64,000 nucleotides of DNA from Peribacillus sp. FSL H8-0477 (lineage in GTDB: Bacteria > Bacillota > Bacilli > Bacillales > DSM-1321), in assembly GCF_038002765.1 (NCBI RefSeq), contig NZ_JBBODE010000002.1:1240001-1304000 (forward strand), given 5' to 3'. Positions 25,512 through 33,324 of this stretch are shown piece after piece (position 1 is the stretch's first letter; each line of letters opens with the position of its first letter). Under the pieces are notes generated by a model. It was given only the letters and a program-made list of their open reading frames with translations, was not told where the DNA came from and ran no database searches. The position numbers and the translations under genes are program-made.

Positions 25512-25834
25512 CTCGACCACCCTTTACTTTTCCATTTTCTAAGTTATCGATGATGAGATCAAAAGCACCTCATCATTTGAAGACATACACTAGACAATGA
25601 TTCGATTAGTCAGCTTACGTTTGAATACAGCCTAGAAACTAAATAATTTATAATACAGTTTGCACTATTTTTATCTATACGTAAAGAATTTAATTGATAA
25701 TCTTGTAATTTTTACCTTAATGGCAGCCTGAAACTATTTTTTTAGACATACGGATGGATTGCTTGTCTTTCAAGGATGGCTTAAAATAGTAAAAGTGTTG
25801 GATAAGGATCTACGCACCAAAAGGAGGATCTTTG
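25512..25834. other. 323-bp divergent intergenic region with hairpin and promoter
   Basis: ATGATGAG / CTCATCAT form an 8-bp stem at 25,550-25,576 upstream of ykvS. A sigma-A-like promoter for the plus-strand small gene is at 25,759-25,787 (TTGCTT, 17 nt, TAAAAT). Nothing else was recognised. Confidence 0.5.
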
Positions 25835-26029
25835 ATGGAAAACCAAGAAATAGAACGAATACTGGATCAACTTGCAAATAAAGAAATCTCCGAATATAAG
25901 GTGAGTAAAGAACAGTTTATGGATTTTCGACAATTATTAATTAAACGTCCGGATTTCAAACATTTTAGAGGAATTGCCGAACACAATGCTGATATTATCT
26001 ATCAGTATACAGATACGGCAAGAAGTTAA
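25835..26029 (+). CDS. Small conserved-looking protein, 64 aa
   Basis: ATG 25,835 follows AAGGAGGATC. The product MENQEIERILDQLANKEISE... is amphipathic and mainly helical, followed by FRQLLIKRPDFKHFRGIAEHNADIIYQY; no cysteine or membrane segment. The strong ribosome binding site, upstream promoter and a terminator pair directly after support a real monocistronic gene. I do not recognise the family with certainty; it is not the AbrB antirepressor AbbA, which has a similar length. Confidence 0.65.
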   Translation: MENQEIERILDQLANKEISEYKVSKEQFMDFRQLLIKRPDFKHFRGIAEHNADIIYQYTDTARS

Positions 26030-26034
26030 TAGAA

Positions 26035-26094
26035 GCAGCCATTACGCTAAAATGGCTGCCCAGGCTGTCGAGACATACTCGACGGCCTTTTTAT
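26035..26094 (+). terminator. Two successive hairpins, the second a Rho-independent terminator
   Basis: GCAGCCAT / ATGGCTGC (26,035-26,059) is followed by AGGCTGTCGAG / CTCGACGGCCT (26,062-26,088) and T5. Confidence 0.8.
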
Positions 26095-26147
26095 CGGTTG
26101 AACATCACCGCACAATAGTTGGGATCGTATAAGACAGACCTCCAGTT

Positions 26148-26630
26148 TTATTTTAGAGAGGTCCTCAATTTTTTAAGTGTTGACCTCCTCCAGGATTTGA
26201 CTGCCGCGATCGTCACATTTTGTTGTTCAGCGATTTCTGAAATGGTCAACTGTGCATCAAAGGTCAAAAGCACCCAGTTTTTTTGTGATTCCGTTAACCC
26301 TTCACAATAAGCAAGAAGATATTCATGCTGAAAGGGAGTATCCTCCGTAATTAATGTATTTTCAATTTGTCCTGATCCAGGTTCAAAGGGAGATACGAGT
26401 AAGTTTGTTTTTGTTTCATCCCTCAGTCCATGTAGAATTCGGCCTTTGACCATGCTGTAGGCAATGGAAAGGAAACTACCTTTTTCTGGATTATAGAGGG
26501 AATAAGCATCCCAAAGTGCTATTAAACCAATTTGAAAATAGTCATCTTGATTTTTATAAATCATTAAAGAACGAATAATACGGTTAATCATGGGCGTATA
26601 TTGCTCAGCTATAGCAGAAAATTCCTCCAT
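26148..26630 (-). CDS. Small sigma-70-family sigma factor
   Basis: 160 aa with only regions 2 and 4. Region 2 is recognisable in DDYFQIGLIALWDAYSLYNPEKGSFLSIAYSMVKGRILH (~30-68). Region 4 has the helix-turn-helix LTISEIAEQQNVTIAAVKSWRRSTLKKLR (~128-157). There is no region 1 and no linker like primary sigma factors; size and layout resemble ECF, SigI/SigO or ComX-like factors. ATG 26,630 follows AGAAGGTG. It is the last gene of a minus-strand group with a 68-aa membrane peptide 33 nt upstream and a PilZ protein before that. Regulon and anti-sigma factor are unknown; it is not SigI by sequence features I can see. Confidence 0.75.
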   Translation of the reverse strand: MEEFSAIAEQYTPMINRIIRSLMIYKNQDDYFQIGLIALWDAYSLYNPEKGSFLSIAYSMVKGRILHGLRDETKTNLLVSPFEPGSGQIENTLITEDTPFQHEYLLAYCEGLTESQKNWVLLTFDAQLTISEIAEQQNVTIAAVKSWRRSTLKKLRTSLK

Positions 26631-26662
26631 ATTGTGCACCTTCTGAAATATGCATATTTCAT

Positions 26663-26869
26663 TTATTCCCGGTGTAGTAAAGGTACAAAAGAATAGATGA
26701 AATAGCCAAAGAGCAATCCAGTGGTTACAACTAAAATAACACCTCTATGGCCAGATTTTTTTAGGGAATTTGAAGGTTTGTGGAGTGAAAACCAAGAATT
26801 CAGACAAATAAGGTTTAAATCGGAATATTTCGTTCGACAAGAGTTGATATGCTGCATGTAAGTGTCCAT
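26663..26869 (-). CDS. Small single-pass membrane protein upstream of the sigma factor gene
   Basis: 68 aa from ATG 26,869, which is preceded by GGCGGAG at 9 nt. The N-terminal ~45 residues are soluble with two Cys (INSCRTKYSDLNLICLN) and a basic stretch (SLKKSGHRG). A single hydrophobic helix follows (VILVVTTGLLFGYFIYSFVPLL), then the C-terminus HRE. It sits 33 nt before the sigma gene, so the two are probably cotranscribed. A small membrane protein next to a sigma factor suggests regulation or sequestration, but there is no similarity I recognise to known anti-sigma domains. Confidence 0.55.
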   Translation of the reverse strand: MDTYMQHINSCRTKYSDLNLICLNSWFSLHKPSNSLKKSGHRGVILVVTTGLLFGYFIYSFVPLLHRE

Positions 26870-26875
26870 ATAAAA

Positions 26876-26911
26876 AACTCCGCCAGTGCATATATGCATG
26901 TTGAGGGAGTT
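26876..26911 (-). promoter_or_regulatory. Hairpin between PilZ gene and membrane peptide gene, sequestering its ribosome binding site
   Basis: On the minus strand AACTCC at the PilZ stop pairs with GGAGTT, followed by T-runs. The loop holds the palindrome TGCATATATGCA. The 3' arm is the GGAG of the next gene's Shine-Dalgarno. It can therefore act as a terminator/attenuator or as a translational lock. Confidence 0.5.
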
Positions 26912-27272
26912 AGACTTTTTTACTTTTATTATATTTTTTTAATTCTTCAATGATTCGTTTGTTAATGAGTGGATCGTCATGAAAGATAAACCCATATGTA
27001 TGCTTTTTATACCCTTCTTGTTTCCAAACGATATGCCCGGAACGGATAAATTCTTCTTCATTTATAGAGAACGTAAGAACTAGCTCCATTTCGTTTGATT
27101 TGGGTATATCAAGGATGGATTGAAATTTAACGCCGCGCGGACTAATATCAAGCAGTTCCATCTGGCCTTTCCGACTTAGCCCATTTACCCCTCTTAAGCG
27201 TGTGATACTGAAAAAACCTGATATAGGGGGGGTGAATGTAAATCGAAATGGTTCGTCACGATTATATTTCAT
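26910..27272 (-). CDS. PilZ-domain-like protein
   Basis: 120 aa. The central part RKGQMELLDISPRGVKFQSILDIP (~35-60) contains the D-x-S-x-x-G motif of PilZ domains, and the following strands ELVLTFSINEEEFIRSGHIVWKQEGYKKHTYGFIFHD (~64-102) match the PilZ barrel (GHIVW, YGFxF). The upstream RxxxR motif that clamps cyclic di-GMP is not clearly present (ITRLRGVNGLSRKG), so ligand binding is uncertain. ATG follows GTGGAGG. First gene of the group leading to a sigma factor. Confidence 0.7.
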   Translation of the reverse strand: MKYNRDEPFRFTFTPPISGFFSITRLRGVNGLSRKGQMELLDISPRGVKFQSILDIPKSNEMELVLTFSINEEEFIRSGHIVWKQEGYKKHTYGFIFHDDPLINKRIIEELKKYNKSKKV

Positions 27273-27407
27273 AAGTATTCCTCCACATTTTGTTAATCGT
27301 AATCTATTGTAATATAACGCACTACATATGGAAATTAATTCTTGCTAAATCCTTCGGTTTTTTCAATTTATCAATTAAATTATACTTATGGGAAGGAGAT
27401 GTGGATT

Positions 27408-28037
27408 GTGTTTTTGTTGGAAAAGGTAGTGTATTTAGATATTGTAAACATTCAGCAAATGAAAATAAATGAAGGACTTATTACGACTTTAGTAGGTGCA
27501 AGTGGTTCGGGTAAAACCACGCTGCTTCGTTTATTGAATAGGATGACAACTCCGACAAGCGGGAGAATAACCTATAAAGGCCGAAATCTTGAAGAATTAG
27601 ACCCTGTCGAACATAGAAGAAAAGTGTCCATGCTTTCCCAGACACCGTTAATCTTCGACGGAACAGTGGAAGATAACCTACAGATTGGGTTGCAGCTTAC
27701 TGAAAAAAAACCAGTATCTTCAAATCAGTTAATGGCTGTAATGGAAACAGTATTATTGGAGAAGACATTAAAAACAGATGTTCAAAAACTTTCGGGCGGA
27801 GAAAAACAGCGCTTGGCATTGGCCCGGATTCTGCTTCTAGAACCAGAAGTTTATTTACTGGACGAGCCAACTTCTGCCTTAGATGAAGAGTCCGAATTAC
27901 TGGTCATGGATCGATTTTTTCAAGCTGTACAAAAAACAGAAGGGTCAGTAATCATGATTTCTCACTCGAAAATACTGGCGGACGTTTATTCTGAACAGCA
28001 GATAATCATACAAAAAAGTTGCTCCGTGAAGGGATGA
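27408..28037 (+). CDS. ABC transporter ATPase, FetA-like
   Basis: 209 aa ATPase subunit. Walker A is VGASGSGKTTLLRLLN (~30), Q-loop MLSQTPLIFDGTVEDNL (~72), signature LSGGEKQRLALARILL (~127), Walker B VYLLDEPTSALDEES (~147) and H-loop IMISHS (~183). The start is most likely GTG 27,408, 9-11 nt after GGAAGGAG; the upstream ATG at 27,399 touches that site. The partner permease begins 2 nt after the stop. The pairing with a UPF0014 permease identifies a FetAB-type exporter, which in E. coli removes iron and protects from peroxide. Confidence 0.85.
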   Translation: MFLLEKVVYLDIVNIQQMKINEGLITTLVGASGSGKTTLLRLLNRMTTPTSGRITYKGRNLEELDPVEHRRKVSMLSQTPLIFDGTVEDNLQIGLQLTEKKPVSSNQLMAVMETVLLEKTLKTDVQKLSGGEKQRLALARILLLEPEVYLLDEPTSALDEESELLVMDRFFQAVQKTEGSVIMISHSKILADVYSEQQIIIQKSCSVKG

Positions 28038-28039
28038 AT

Positions 28040-28825
28040 ATGGAAAGACAAGGAATAATAGATATAGAGTTTTGGCGATTGATGGCTGCTTATTTTTTTG
28101 TTTTAGTCTTATTGATTATTGTTAGGTGGAGAGGGATTGCACGTGAAAAACAAATCATTATCGCAACATTCCGTATGACGATCCAACTTGTACTTGCAGG
28201 GTATGTATTGACATACCTATTTGAATACCCGAATCCCCTGCTCACGACGTTATTCTTAGCTGCAATGTCGCTATTTTCTATTTATACCATTTTTAAGAGT
28301 ACTGGTTTTCCGCTTAGCAATAAGATAAAAGGAGTAATCGCTCTTTCGATGCTATGCGGTCCACTTTTTGCACTGTTGTATTTTAACAGTATCGTTATTC
28401 ACTTTAAGCCATGGTATGAACCACGTTATTTTATCCCGATAGCCGGAATGATTGTCGGAAATGCGATGACAGGTATAACATTAGCTCTAAAAAGTCTTCT
28501 CGATAACTTAAAAGGACATCGTGATAAGGTTGAAGGAGCATTAATGCTCGGTGCTGCACCTGCCAAAGCAAGTAAGATATATGTTGATAAAGCATTTGAT
28601 TCTGCAGTATTGCCTACACTCAACAATATGTTAGGGATGGGCATTATTTTCCTGCCTGGCATGATGACAGGGCAAATGCTGTCTGGAATCAGCCCATTAG
28701 TAGCGATTGAATACCAAATTGCCATTTTGCTTGGAATTCTTGGCAGTGTATCATTAACGGTTATTCTATTTATTATCCTCGGATACCGTGCATTCTTTAA
28801 CAAACACGCACAGTTGGATGTCTGA
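28040..28825 (+). CDS. UPF0014 / FetB-family permease
   Basis: 261 aa with about seven membrane helices. Family hallmarks are IIIATFRMTIQLVLAGYVL (~35), PIAGMIVGNAMTGITLALKSL (~133) and VLPTLNNMLGMGIIFLPGMMTGQMLSG (~190). The start 28,040 has GAAGGG 6 nt upstream, while the ATG at 28,034 overlaps the ATPase stop. Forms the membrane part of a FetAB-type system, probably iron (or thiol/metal) export. Metal specificity is inferred from E. coli FetB. Confidence 0.83.
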   Translation: MERQGIIDIEFWRLMAAYFFVLVLLIIVRWRGIAREKQIIIATFRMTIQLVLAGYVLTYLFEYPNPLLTTLFLAAMSLFSIYTIFKSTGFPLSNKIKGVIALSMLCGPLFALLYFNSIVIHFKPWYEPRYFIPIAGMIVGNAMTGITLALKSLLDNLKGHRDKVEGALMLGAAPAKASKIYVDKAFDSAVLPTLNNMLGMGIIFLPGMMTGQMLSGISPLVAIEYQIAILLGILGSVSLTVILFIILGYRAFFNKHAQLDV

Positions 28826-28933
28826 TACGCAGAATTCAGCCGCTCTTAGAATTTAGTATAATCGCGTAAAGTTGTAATAAAATTCAGTATAAAAAGACAA
28901 ATTAAATTTACACGCTTTTTTAAGAGATAAAAA

Positions 28934-28962
28934 TTGTCGGATGACTCAAGGAATGCTATTCT
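28934..28962 (+). promoter_or_regulatory. Putative ptsHI promoter
   Basis: TTGTCG (28,934-28,939), 17-nt spacer, TATTCT (28,957-28,962). No RAT/GlcT antiterminator structure and no ptsG gene precede it. Confidence 0.4.
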
Positions 28963-29000
28963 GTAGAGGGGTTAGTAGTAATTTTGTGCTATGAGTCAAC

Positions 29001-29014
29001 TGTAAATGCTTTCA
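29001..29014 (+). promoter_or_regulatory. cre-like site upstream of ptsH
   Basis: TGTAAATGCTTTCA matches the cre core TGWAANCGNTNWCA with one mismatch (T for C at position 7). It lies ~30 nt downstream of the likely transcription start, a roadblock position. Confidence 0.5.
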
Positions 29015-29113
29015 TTTCCAATGTGTTCCTTCATATGGAAATCTAAGTGATTTTTAAATAGTTGACTTTGATAAGAAGAACCCAATTAACTTATATGAAG
29101 GAGAATGATCAAC

Positions 29114-29380
29114 ATGGTCGAAAAATCATTTAAAGTAATCGCTGAAACAGGAATTCACGCTCGTCCAGCAACACTACTTGTACAAGCTGCGGGTAAATTT
29201 GATTCAGATATTAATCTTGAGTTTAATGGTAAAAAAGTAAACCTTAAATCTATTATGGGCGTAATGTCTCTTGGAATTGGTAAAGATGCTGAGATTACAA
29301 TTACTGCTGAAGGTAGTGACGAGCAGGATGCGCTTCGTACGCTGGCTGATACTTTGAATAAAGAAGGTTTAGCTGAGTAA
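29114..29380 (+). CDS. ptsH: Phosphocarrier protein HPr
   Basis: 88 aa, identical in length to B. subtilis HPr. The phosphorylated His-15 is in [12 protein letters not shown], and the regulatory Ser-46 is in [12 protein letters not shown]. HPr takes phosphate from enzyme I for all PTS sugars and, when phosphorylated on Ser-46 by HPr kinase, is the corepressor of CcpA. ATG 29,114 is ~10 nt after GGAG; the frame's earlier ATG at 29,105 is too close. The stop overlaps the ptsI start by one base (TAATG). Unlike in B. subtilis, ptsG is not directly upstream. Confidence 0.96.
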   Translation: MVEKSFKVIAETGIHARPATLLVQAAGKFDSDINLEFNGKKVNLKSIMGVMSLGIGKDAEITITAEGSDEQDALRTLADTLNKEGLAE

Positions 29381-31104
29381 TGTCATCATTATTAAATGGG
29401 ATTGCCGCTTCAAATGGTATTGCAATTGCTAAAGCGTATCGCTTGATTGAACCAGAACTAAGCACATCAAAACGGACAATAGAAGTTCCAGCTGATGAGC
29501 AAGCACGGTTCAGAGCAGCCATTGAAACGTCAAAACAAGAACTTGAAAGCATCCGAGATAAAGCAGAAAAAGATTTGGGTGCAGATAAAGCAGCTATTTT
29601 TGAGGCGCATTTGCTTGTTTTATCTGACCCAGAACTCTTGACTCCCATTGAAGATAGAATTAAGTCTGAAAGCATAAATGCTGAGTTTGCTCTTAAAGAA
29701 ACAGCAGATATGTTTGTTATGATGTTTGAACAAATGGACAATGAATATATGCGAGAGCGCGCAGCGGATATTCGTGACGTTACTAAGCGTGTCCTTGCAC
29801 ACTTATTAGGCGTTCAAATTCCTAATCCTAGCATGATTGCAGAAGAAGTAATCGTCATTGCAGAAGATTTAACTCCTTCTGATACAGCACAGCTGAATCG
29901 TCAATTTGTTAAAGGGTTTACTACTGATGTAGGTGGAAGAACTTCTCACTCGGCAATTATGGCTCGTTCTATGGAAATTCCTGCAGTGGTTGGAACAAAA
30001 GCAGCAACAGCAGAAATTCAGAACGGTGATTTAGTCATTGTTGATGGATTAACAGGGGTTGTTCATATTAATCCTACTCCAGAATTAGTAAAGCGCTATG
30101 AAGATGAATATACAGCGTATGAAGCACAAAAAGCTGAATGGGCTAAACTTGTAAATGAGCCGACTATTTCTGTTGACGGTAAACAAGTTGAATTGGTTGC
30201 TAATATCGGAACACCTAAAGATATTACAGGTGTTATTCAAAATGGTGGTGAAGGTGTAGGCCTTTATCGTACTGAATTCTTGTATATGGGCCGCGATCAG
30301 CTTCCAACGGAAGATGAACAATTTGAAGCGTATAAAGCTGTGTTAGAAGGTCTTTCAGGAAAACCAGTTGTTGTACGTACACTTGATATCGGTGGAGATA
30401 AGGAACTTCCTTACTTGAACTTGCCGAAAGAAATGAATCCTTTCCTTGGTCACCGTGCAATTCGGTTATGCCTTGAAGAACAGGAAATATTCCGTACACA
30501 GCTTCGTGCTCTTCTTAGAGCAAGCTCATTTGGAAACTTGAAGATTATGTTCCCTATGATTGCCACGCTGGGTGAGTTCCGTCAGGCGAAAGCCATTCTT
30601 GAAGAAGAAAAGCAAGAGCTTCTAAAAAATGGTGTGTCTGTTTCAGATCATATCGAAGTGGGAATCATGGTTGAAATTCCTTCAACGGCTGTAATGGCTG
30701 ATACTTTTGCTAAAGAAGTAGATTTCTTTAGTATCGGTACAAATGACTTGATCCAATATACAATGGCAGCGGATAGAATGAACGAGCAGGTTTCTTACCT
30801 GTATCAACCATATAATCCAGCTATTTTACGTTTGGTCAAGATGGTTGTTGATGCAGCTCATAAAGAAGGAAAATGGGCAGGTATGTGCGGCGAAATGGCA
30901 GGGGATGAAGTTGCGATTCCGTTGTTATTAGGTCTTGGACTTGATGAGTTCTCTATGAGTGCTACATCAATTCTAAAGGCTCGCTCACTGATTACTAAAT
31001 TGTCACAATCAGAGATGGAATCATTAGCTGTATCTGTATTAGCTATGGATACCAATGATGCTGTTAAAGCTGCTGTTGAAGAGGCAGTTGCTAAGTTTAA
31101 TTAA
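29380..31104 (+). CDS. ptsI: Phosphoenolpyruvate-protein phosphotransferase (PTS enzyme I)
   Basis: 574 aa. The N-terminal HPr-binding domain is followed by the swivelling domain with the active His in [13 protein letters not shown] (~190). The C-terminal PEP-binding barrel has [22 protein letters not shown] (~287), [10 protein letters not shown] (~427), [19 protein letters not shown] (~449) and GMCGEMAGD (~501). Full length for the family (~570). Transfers phosphate from PEP to HPr. Cotranscribed with ptsH through a one-base overlap, then terminated by a 12-bp hairpin. Confidence 0.96.
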   Translation: MSSLLNGIAASNGIAIAKAYRLIEPELSTSKRTIEVPADEQARFRAAIETSKQELESIRDKAEKDLGADKAAIFEAHLLVLSDPELLTPIEDRIKSESINAEFALKETADMFVMMFEQMDNEYMRERAADIRDVTKRVLAHLLGVQIPNPSMIAEEVIVIAEDLTPSDTAQLNRQFVKGFTTDVGGRTSHSAIMARSMEIPAVVGTKAATAEIQNGDLVIVDGLTGVVHINPTPELVKRYEDEYTAYEAQKAEWAKLVNEPTISVDGKQVELVANIGTPKDITGVIQNGGEGVGLYRTEFLYMGRDQLPTEDEQFEAYKAVLEGLSGKPVVVRTLDIGGDKELPYLNLPKEMNPFLGHRAIRLCLEEQEIFRTQLRALLRASSFGNLKIMFPMIATLGEFRQAKAILEEEKQELLKNGVSVSDHIEVGIMVEIPSTAVMADTFAKEVDFFSIGTNDLIQYTMAADRMNEQVSYLYQPYNPAILRLVKMVVDAAHKEGKWAGMCGEMAGDEVAIPLLLGLGLDEFSMSATSILKARSLITKLSQSEMESLAVSVLAMDTNDAVKAAVEEAVAKFN

Positions 31105-31111
31105 AGGTAAA

Positions 31112-31146
31112 AACCCAATCAACAAATGTTGATTGGGTTCTTTATA
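31112..31146 (+). terminator. Terminator after ptsI
   Basis: AACCCAATCAAC / GTTGATTGGGTT, perfect 12-bp stem with AAAT loop, followed by CTTTAT. Confidence 0.8.
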
Positions 31147-31253
31147 TTTATTTTCAACAAAATGTTTAGAGCATGTAACAGTGGGTATTAATAGAGCAAG
31201 CACAGTTGTTTTAGTATGGTAAAAGCAGCTGACATTCTCATTTTCCCCCTTTT

Positions 31254-31278
31254 AACCGGCTAAGTGCCGGTTTTTTTT
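31254..31278 (+). terminator. Orphan terminator-like hairpin
   Basis: AACCGGC / GCCGGTT with a 5-nt loop and T8, a textbook terminator on the plus strand, but no recognisable gene lies between ptsI's own terminator and this one. It may end a small RNA of up to ~110 nt or act as a second ptsHI terminator. Confidence 0.7.
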
Positions 31279-31283
31279 GAGGA

Positions 31284-31364
31284 TTAATTTTTCTTGAAAA
31301 GTTCACGGGTAAAAAGTCCAATAAATCCAAACATACATATGCCTAGTAAATAATATAGAAACAT
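31284..31364 (-). CDS. 26-aa membrane micropeptide
   Basis: ATG at 31,364 follows AAAGGGTGAAGAAG on the minus strand. The product MFLYYLLGICMFGFIGLFTR then ELFKKN is a single hydrophobic helix with a basic C-terminus. Size and layout match the many small membrane peptides of Bacillus, but no family is recognised and codon evidence is thin. Confidence 0.4.
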   Translation of the reverse strand: MFLYYLLGICMFGFIGLFTRELFKKN

Positions 31365-31561
31365 CTTCTTCACCCTTTCACAAACATTCTTTGTCTCTAA
31401 CATACATCGTTTTACACAAGATAGAAATAAAAAATACAAATAGTCACAAAAAATCCATTTTTAGAAAAGTGTGCTTAACATTATCTGATTTTTCGCTTAA
31501 TATTTAATGGAGTTAAGCTATACTAATGTAATCATACGGTAAAGGAAATGGAGGAAGAACA

Positions 31562-32341
31562 ATGGATTTAGGTTTACGTAATAAACGTGCGCTTGTTATT
31601 GCTTCAAGTCAAGGTCTTGGAAAAGCAATTGCTGCTGAATTGCTTAAGGAAGGTGCAGACGTTATGCTGGCGAGCAGAAATGAAGAGAAACTCGCAGCAG
31701 TTCAAAAGGAATTAACGGGTTTGGGAGGGAGAGTCTCTTTTAAAACAACTGATATTACAAAGCCTGATGAGGTGGAAGCTTTGGTCAAACAAACTGCTGA
31801 TGAGTTTGGCGGTTTTGAGATTCTAGTGAATAATTCTGGAGGCCCGCCTAGTGGATTGTTTAGTGAAATGACAGATGAAGATTGGCAAAAATCGTTTGAA
31901 CTTAATTTATTGAGTTATATTCGCGTTATTCGAGCAAGCCTTCCTTATTTGCGTAAGGATGGAGGAAAAATCATAAATATTGCGTCGTCTGCGATAAAAG
32001 AACCTCTGCCTGGCTTAATTTTATCAAATACCTTTAGAACTGCAGTTGTGGGTCTAGCAAAGACACTTTCTGTTGAATTAGCACCTGATATTATGATTAA
32101 TACCCTTGCACCTGGTCGGATTGCTACGGATCGACTGGCGCAATTAGATGCCATTACTGCAGGTAAACAAGGGATCACGATTGAGGAAGTAGAGAAACAA
32201 GTAAGTGCAAAAATACCAATGAAACGATATGGTCATCCAGAAGAGTTTGCCAAGTTTGCAGCCTTCTTGCTTTCAGATGCAAATTCCTATATTACAGGTC
32301 AAGCCTTCTTGGTTGATGGTGGTAATGTCAGGTCAATATGA
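31562..32341 (+). CDS. Atypical SDR-family protein lacking the catalytic Tyr/Lys
   Basis: 259 aa with a Rossmann fold: ASSQGLGKAIA replaces TGxxxGxG (~14), then NNSGGPPSG (~91) and INIASSAIKEPLPGLILS (~136). At the position of the catalytic YxxxK this protein has SNTFR, so Tyr is Ser and Lys is Arg. This variation is characteristic of a GGPP-type SDR subgroup whose chemistry is not established. The C-terminus ends in GQAFLVDGG like other SDRs. ATG follows AATGGAGGA. Cotranscribed with ykwC 45 nt downstream. May be a weak dehydrogenase, a different reaction or a binding protein. Confidence 0.75.
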   Translation: MDLGLRNKRALVIASSQGLGKAIAAELLKEGADVMLASRNEEKLAAVQKELTGLGGRVSFKTTDITKPDEVEALVKQTADEFGGFEILVNNSGGPPSGLFSEMTDEDWQKSFELNLLSYIRVIRASLPYLRKDGGKIINIASSAIKEPLPGLILSNTFRTAVVGLAKTLSVELAPDIMINTLAPGRIATDRLAQLDAITAGKQGITIEEVEKQVSAKIPMKRYGHPEEFAKFAAFLLSDANSYITGQAFLVDGGNVRSI

Positions 32342-32385
32342 CTCATTGGGTAACCTAAAAAAGTGAAAAAGCAGGAGTGAGATAA

Positions 32386-33264
32386 TTGGAGATAGTAAAA
32401 GAGAAAACAATAATTGGTTTTATCGGTACAGGCGTGATGGGAAACAGTATGGCCCGGCATATTATGAACGAAGGGTTCAAACTTATCGTATATACAAGAT
32501 CCAAAGAAAAGGCTCAAGATTTGCTGGAAAATGGAGCAAGATGGGCCATTTCACCTGAAGAGCTTGCACAACAGGCAGATGTGATCATTTCAATGGTTGG
32601 TTATCCAAAAGATGTTGAAGAAATCTATTTAGGTGAGAAAGGAATCTTAAAAAATAGTGGACGAACTAAATATGTTATTGATATGACCACCTCAACCCCT
32701 TCTTTAGCTGGTAAGATTTATGAAAAGGCACTTGAAGCAGGAGTGAAGGCGCTTGACGCACCTGTTTCTGGTGGAGATATTGGGGCAAGAGAGCGTAAGT
32801 TAACGATTATGGCCGGTGGTTCGAAAGATGACTTTGAGGATATTAAAAGTATATTAGAGATTTTTGGTACAAATATTATCTATCAAGGTGAAGCTGGGGC
32901 TGGTCAACACACAAAGATGTGTAATCAAATTGCGATTGCTTCGAACATGATTGGCGTTGCTGAAGCAGTCGTCTATGCAAAAAAAGCAGGTCTTGATCCG
33001 GAAAAAGTGTTACAGAGTATTTCCGCAGGAGCTGCAGGAAGCTGGTCACTATCTAACCTTGCGCCTAGAATGATTAAAGGTGATTTTGCTCCTGGATTTT
33101 ATATCAAACATTTTATTAAGGATATGGGGATAGCTCTAGAAGAAGCAGAAAAAATGCAGATGGATGTTCCGGGATTGAAGCTGGCAAAATCGCTATATGA
33201 AGAGCTTGCAGAAGCAGGGGAAGAAAGCAGTGGTACACAAGCGATATTAAAGCACTGGTCATAA
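32386..33264 (+). CDS. ykwC: 3-hydroxyisobutyrate dehydrogenase family oxidoreductase
   Basis: 292 aa beta-hydroxyacid dehydrogenase. NAD-binding motif GFIGTGVMGNSMARH (~12), substrate-binding DAPVSGGDIGARERKLTIMAGG (~125), catalytic Lys in GAGQHTKMCNQIAIASNM (~174) and DMGIALEEAE at the dimer domain. Family substrates are 3-hydroxyisobutyrate, tartronate semialdehyde and similar acids; the actual one is unknown. The start is a TTG at 32,386, supported by GCAGGAG 9 nt upstream, with no ATG nearby. Position before patA matches ykwC of B. subtilis. Confidence 0.87.
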   Translation: MEIVKEKTIIGFIGTGVMGNSMARHIMNEGFKLIVYTRSKEKAQDLLENGARWAISPEELAQQADVIISMVGYPKDVEEIYLGEKGILKNSGRTKYVIDMTTSTPSLAGKIYEKALEAGVKALDAPVSGGDIGARERKLTIMAGGSKDDFEDIKSILEIFGTNIIYQGEAGAGQHTKMCNQIAIASNMIGVAEAVVYAKKAGLDPEKVLQSISAGAAGSWSLSNLAPRMIKGDFAPGFYIKHFIKDMGIALEEAEKMQMDVPGLKLAKSLYEELAEAGEESSGTQAILKHWS

Positions 33265-33269
33265 TAAAA

Positions 33270-33314
33270 GATAAAGACGAGCTTGTTGCTGCATAAGCTC
33301 GTCTTTATCTTTTT
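33270..33314 (+). terminator. Bidirectional terminator between ykwC and patA
   Basis: GATAAAGACGAGCTT and its exact complement form a 15-bp stem with a 10-nt loop, followed by TTTTT. Confidence 0.85.
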
Positions 33315-33324
33315 AGTAGTTAGT

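Larger units (their letters stand above)
31147..31561. other. 415-bp region between ptsI and the SDR gene
   Basis: Contains the orphan terminator at 31,254 and the candidate micropeptide at 31,284. The remaining AT-rich part, 31,365-31,561, should hold the promoter of the SDR-ykwC unit; I see no further gene. Confidence 0.4.

Noticed and set aside
25835..26029. AbbA antirepressor
   Set aside because: Length is similar, but the sequence does not resemble AbbA as I know it and the location differs.
28826..29113. RAT/GlcT antiterminator upstream of ptsH
   Set aside because: No inverted repeat overlapping a terminator was seen, and ptsG is absent upstream.
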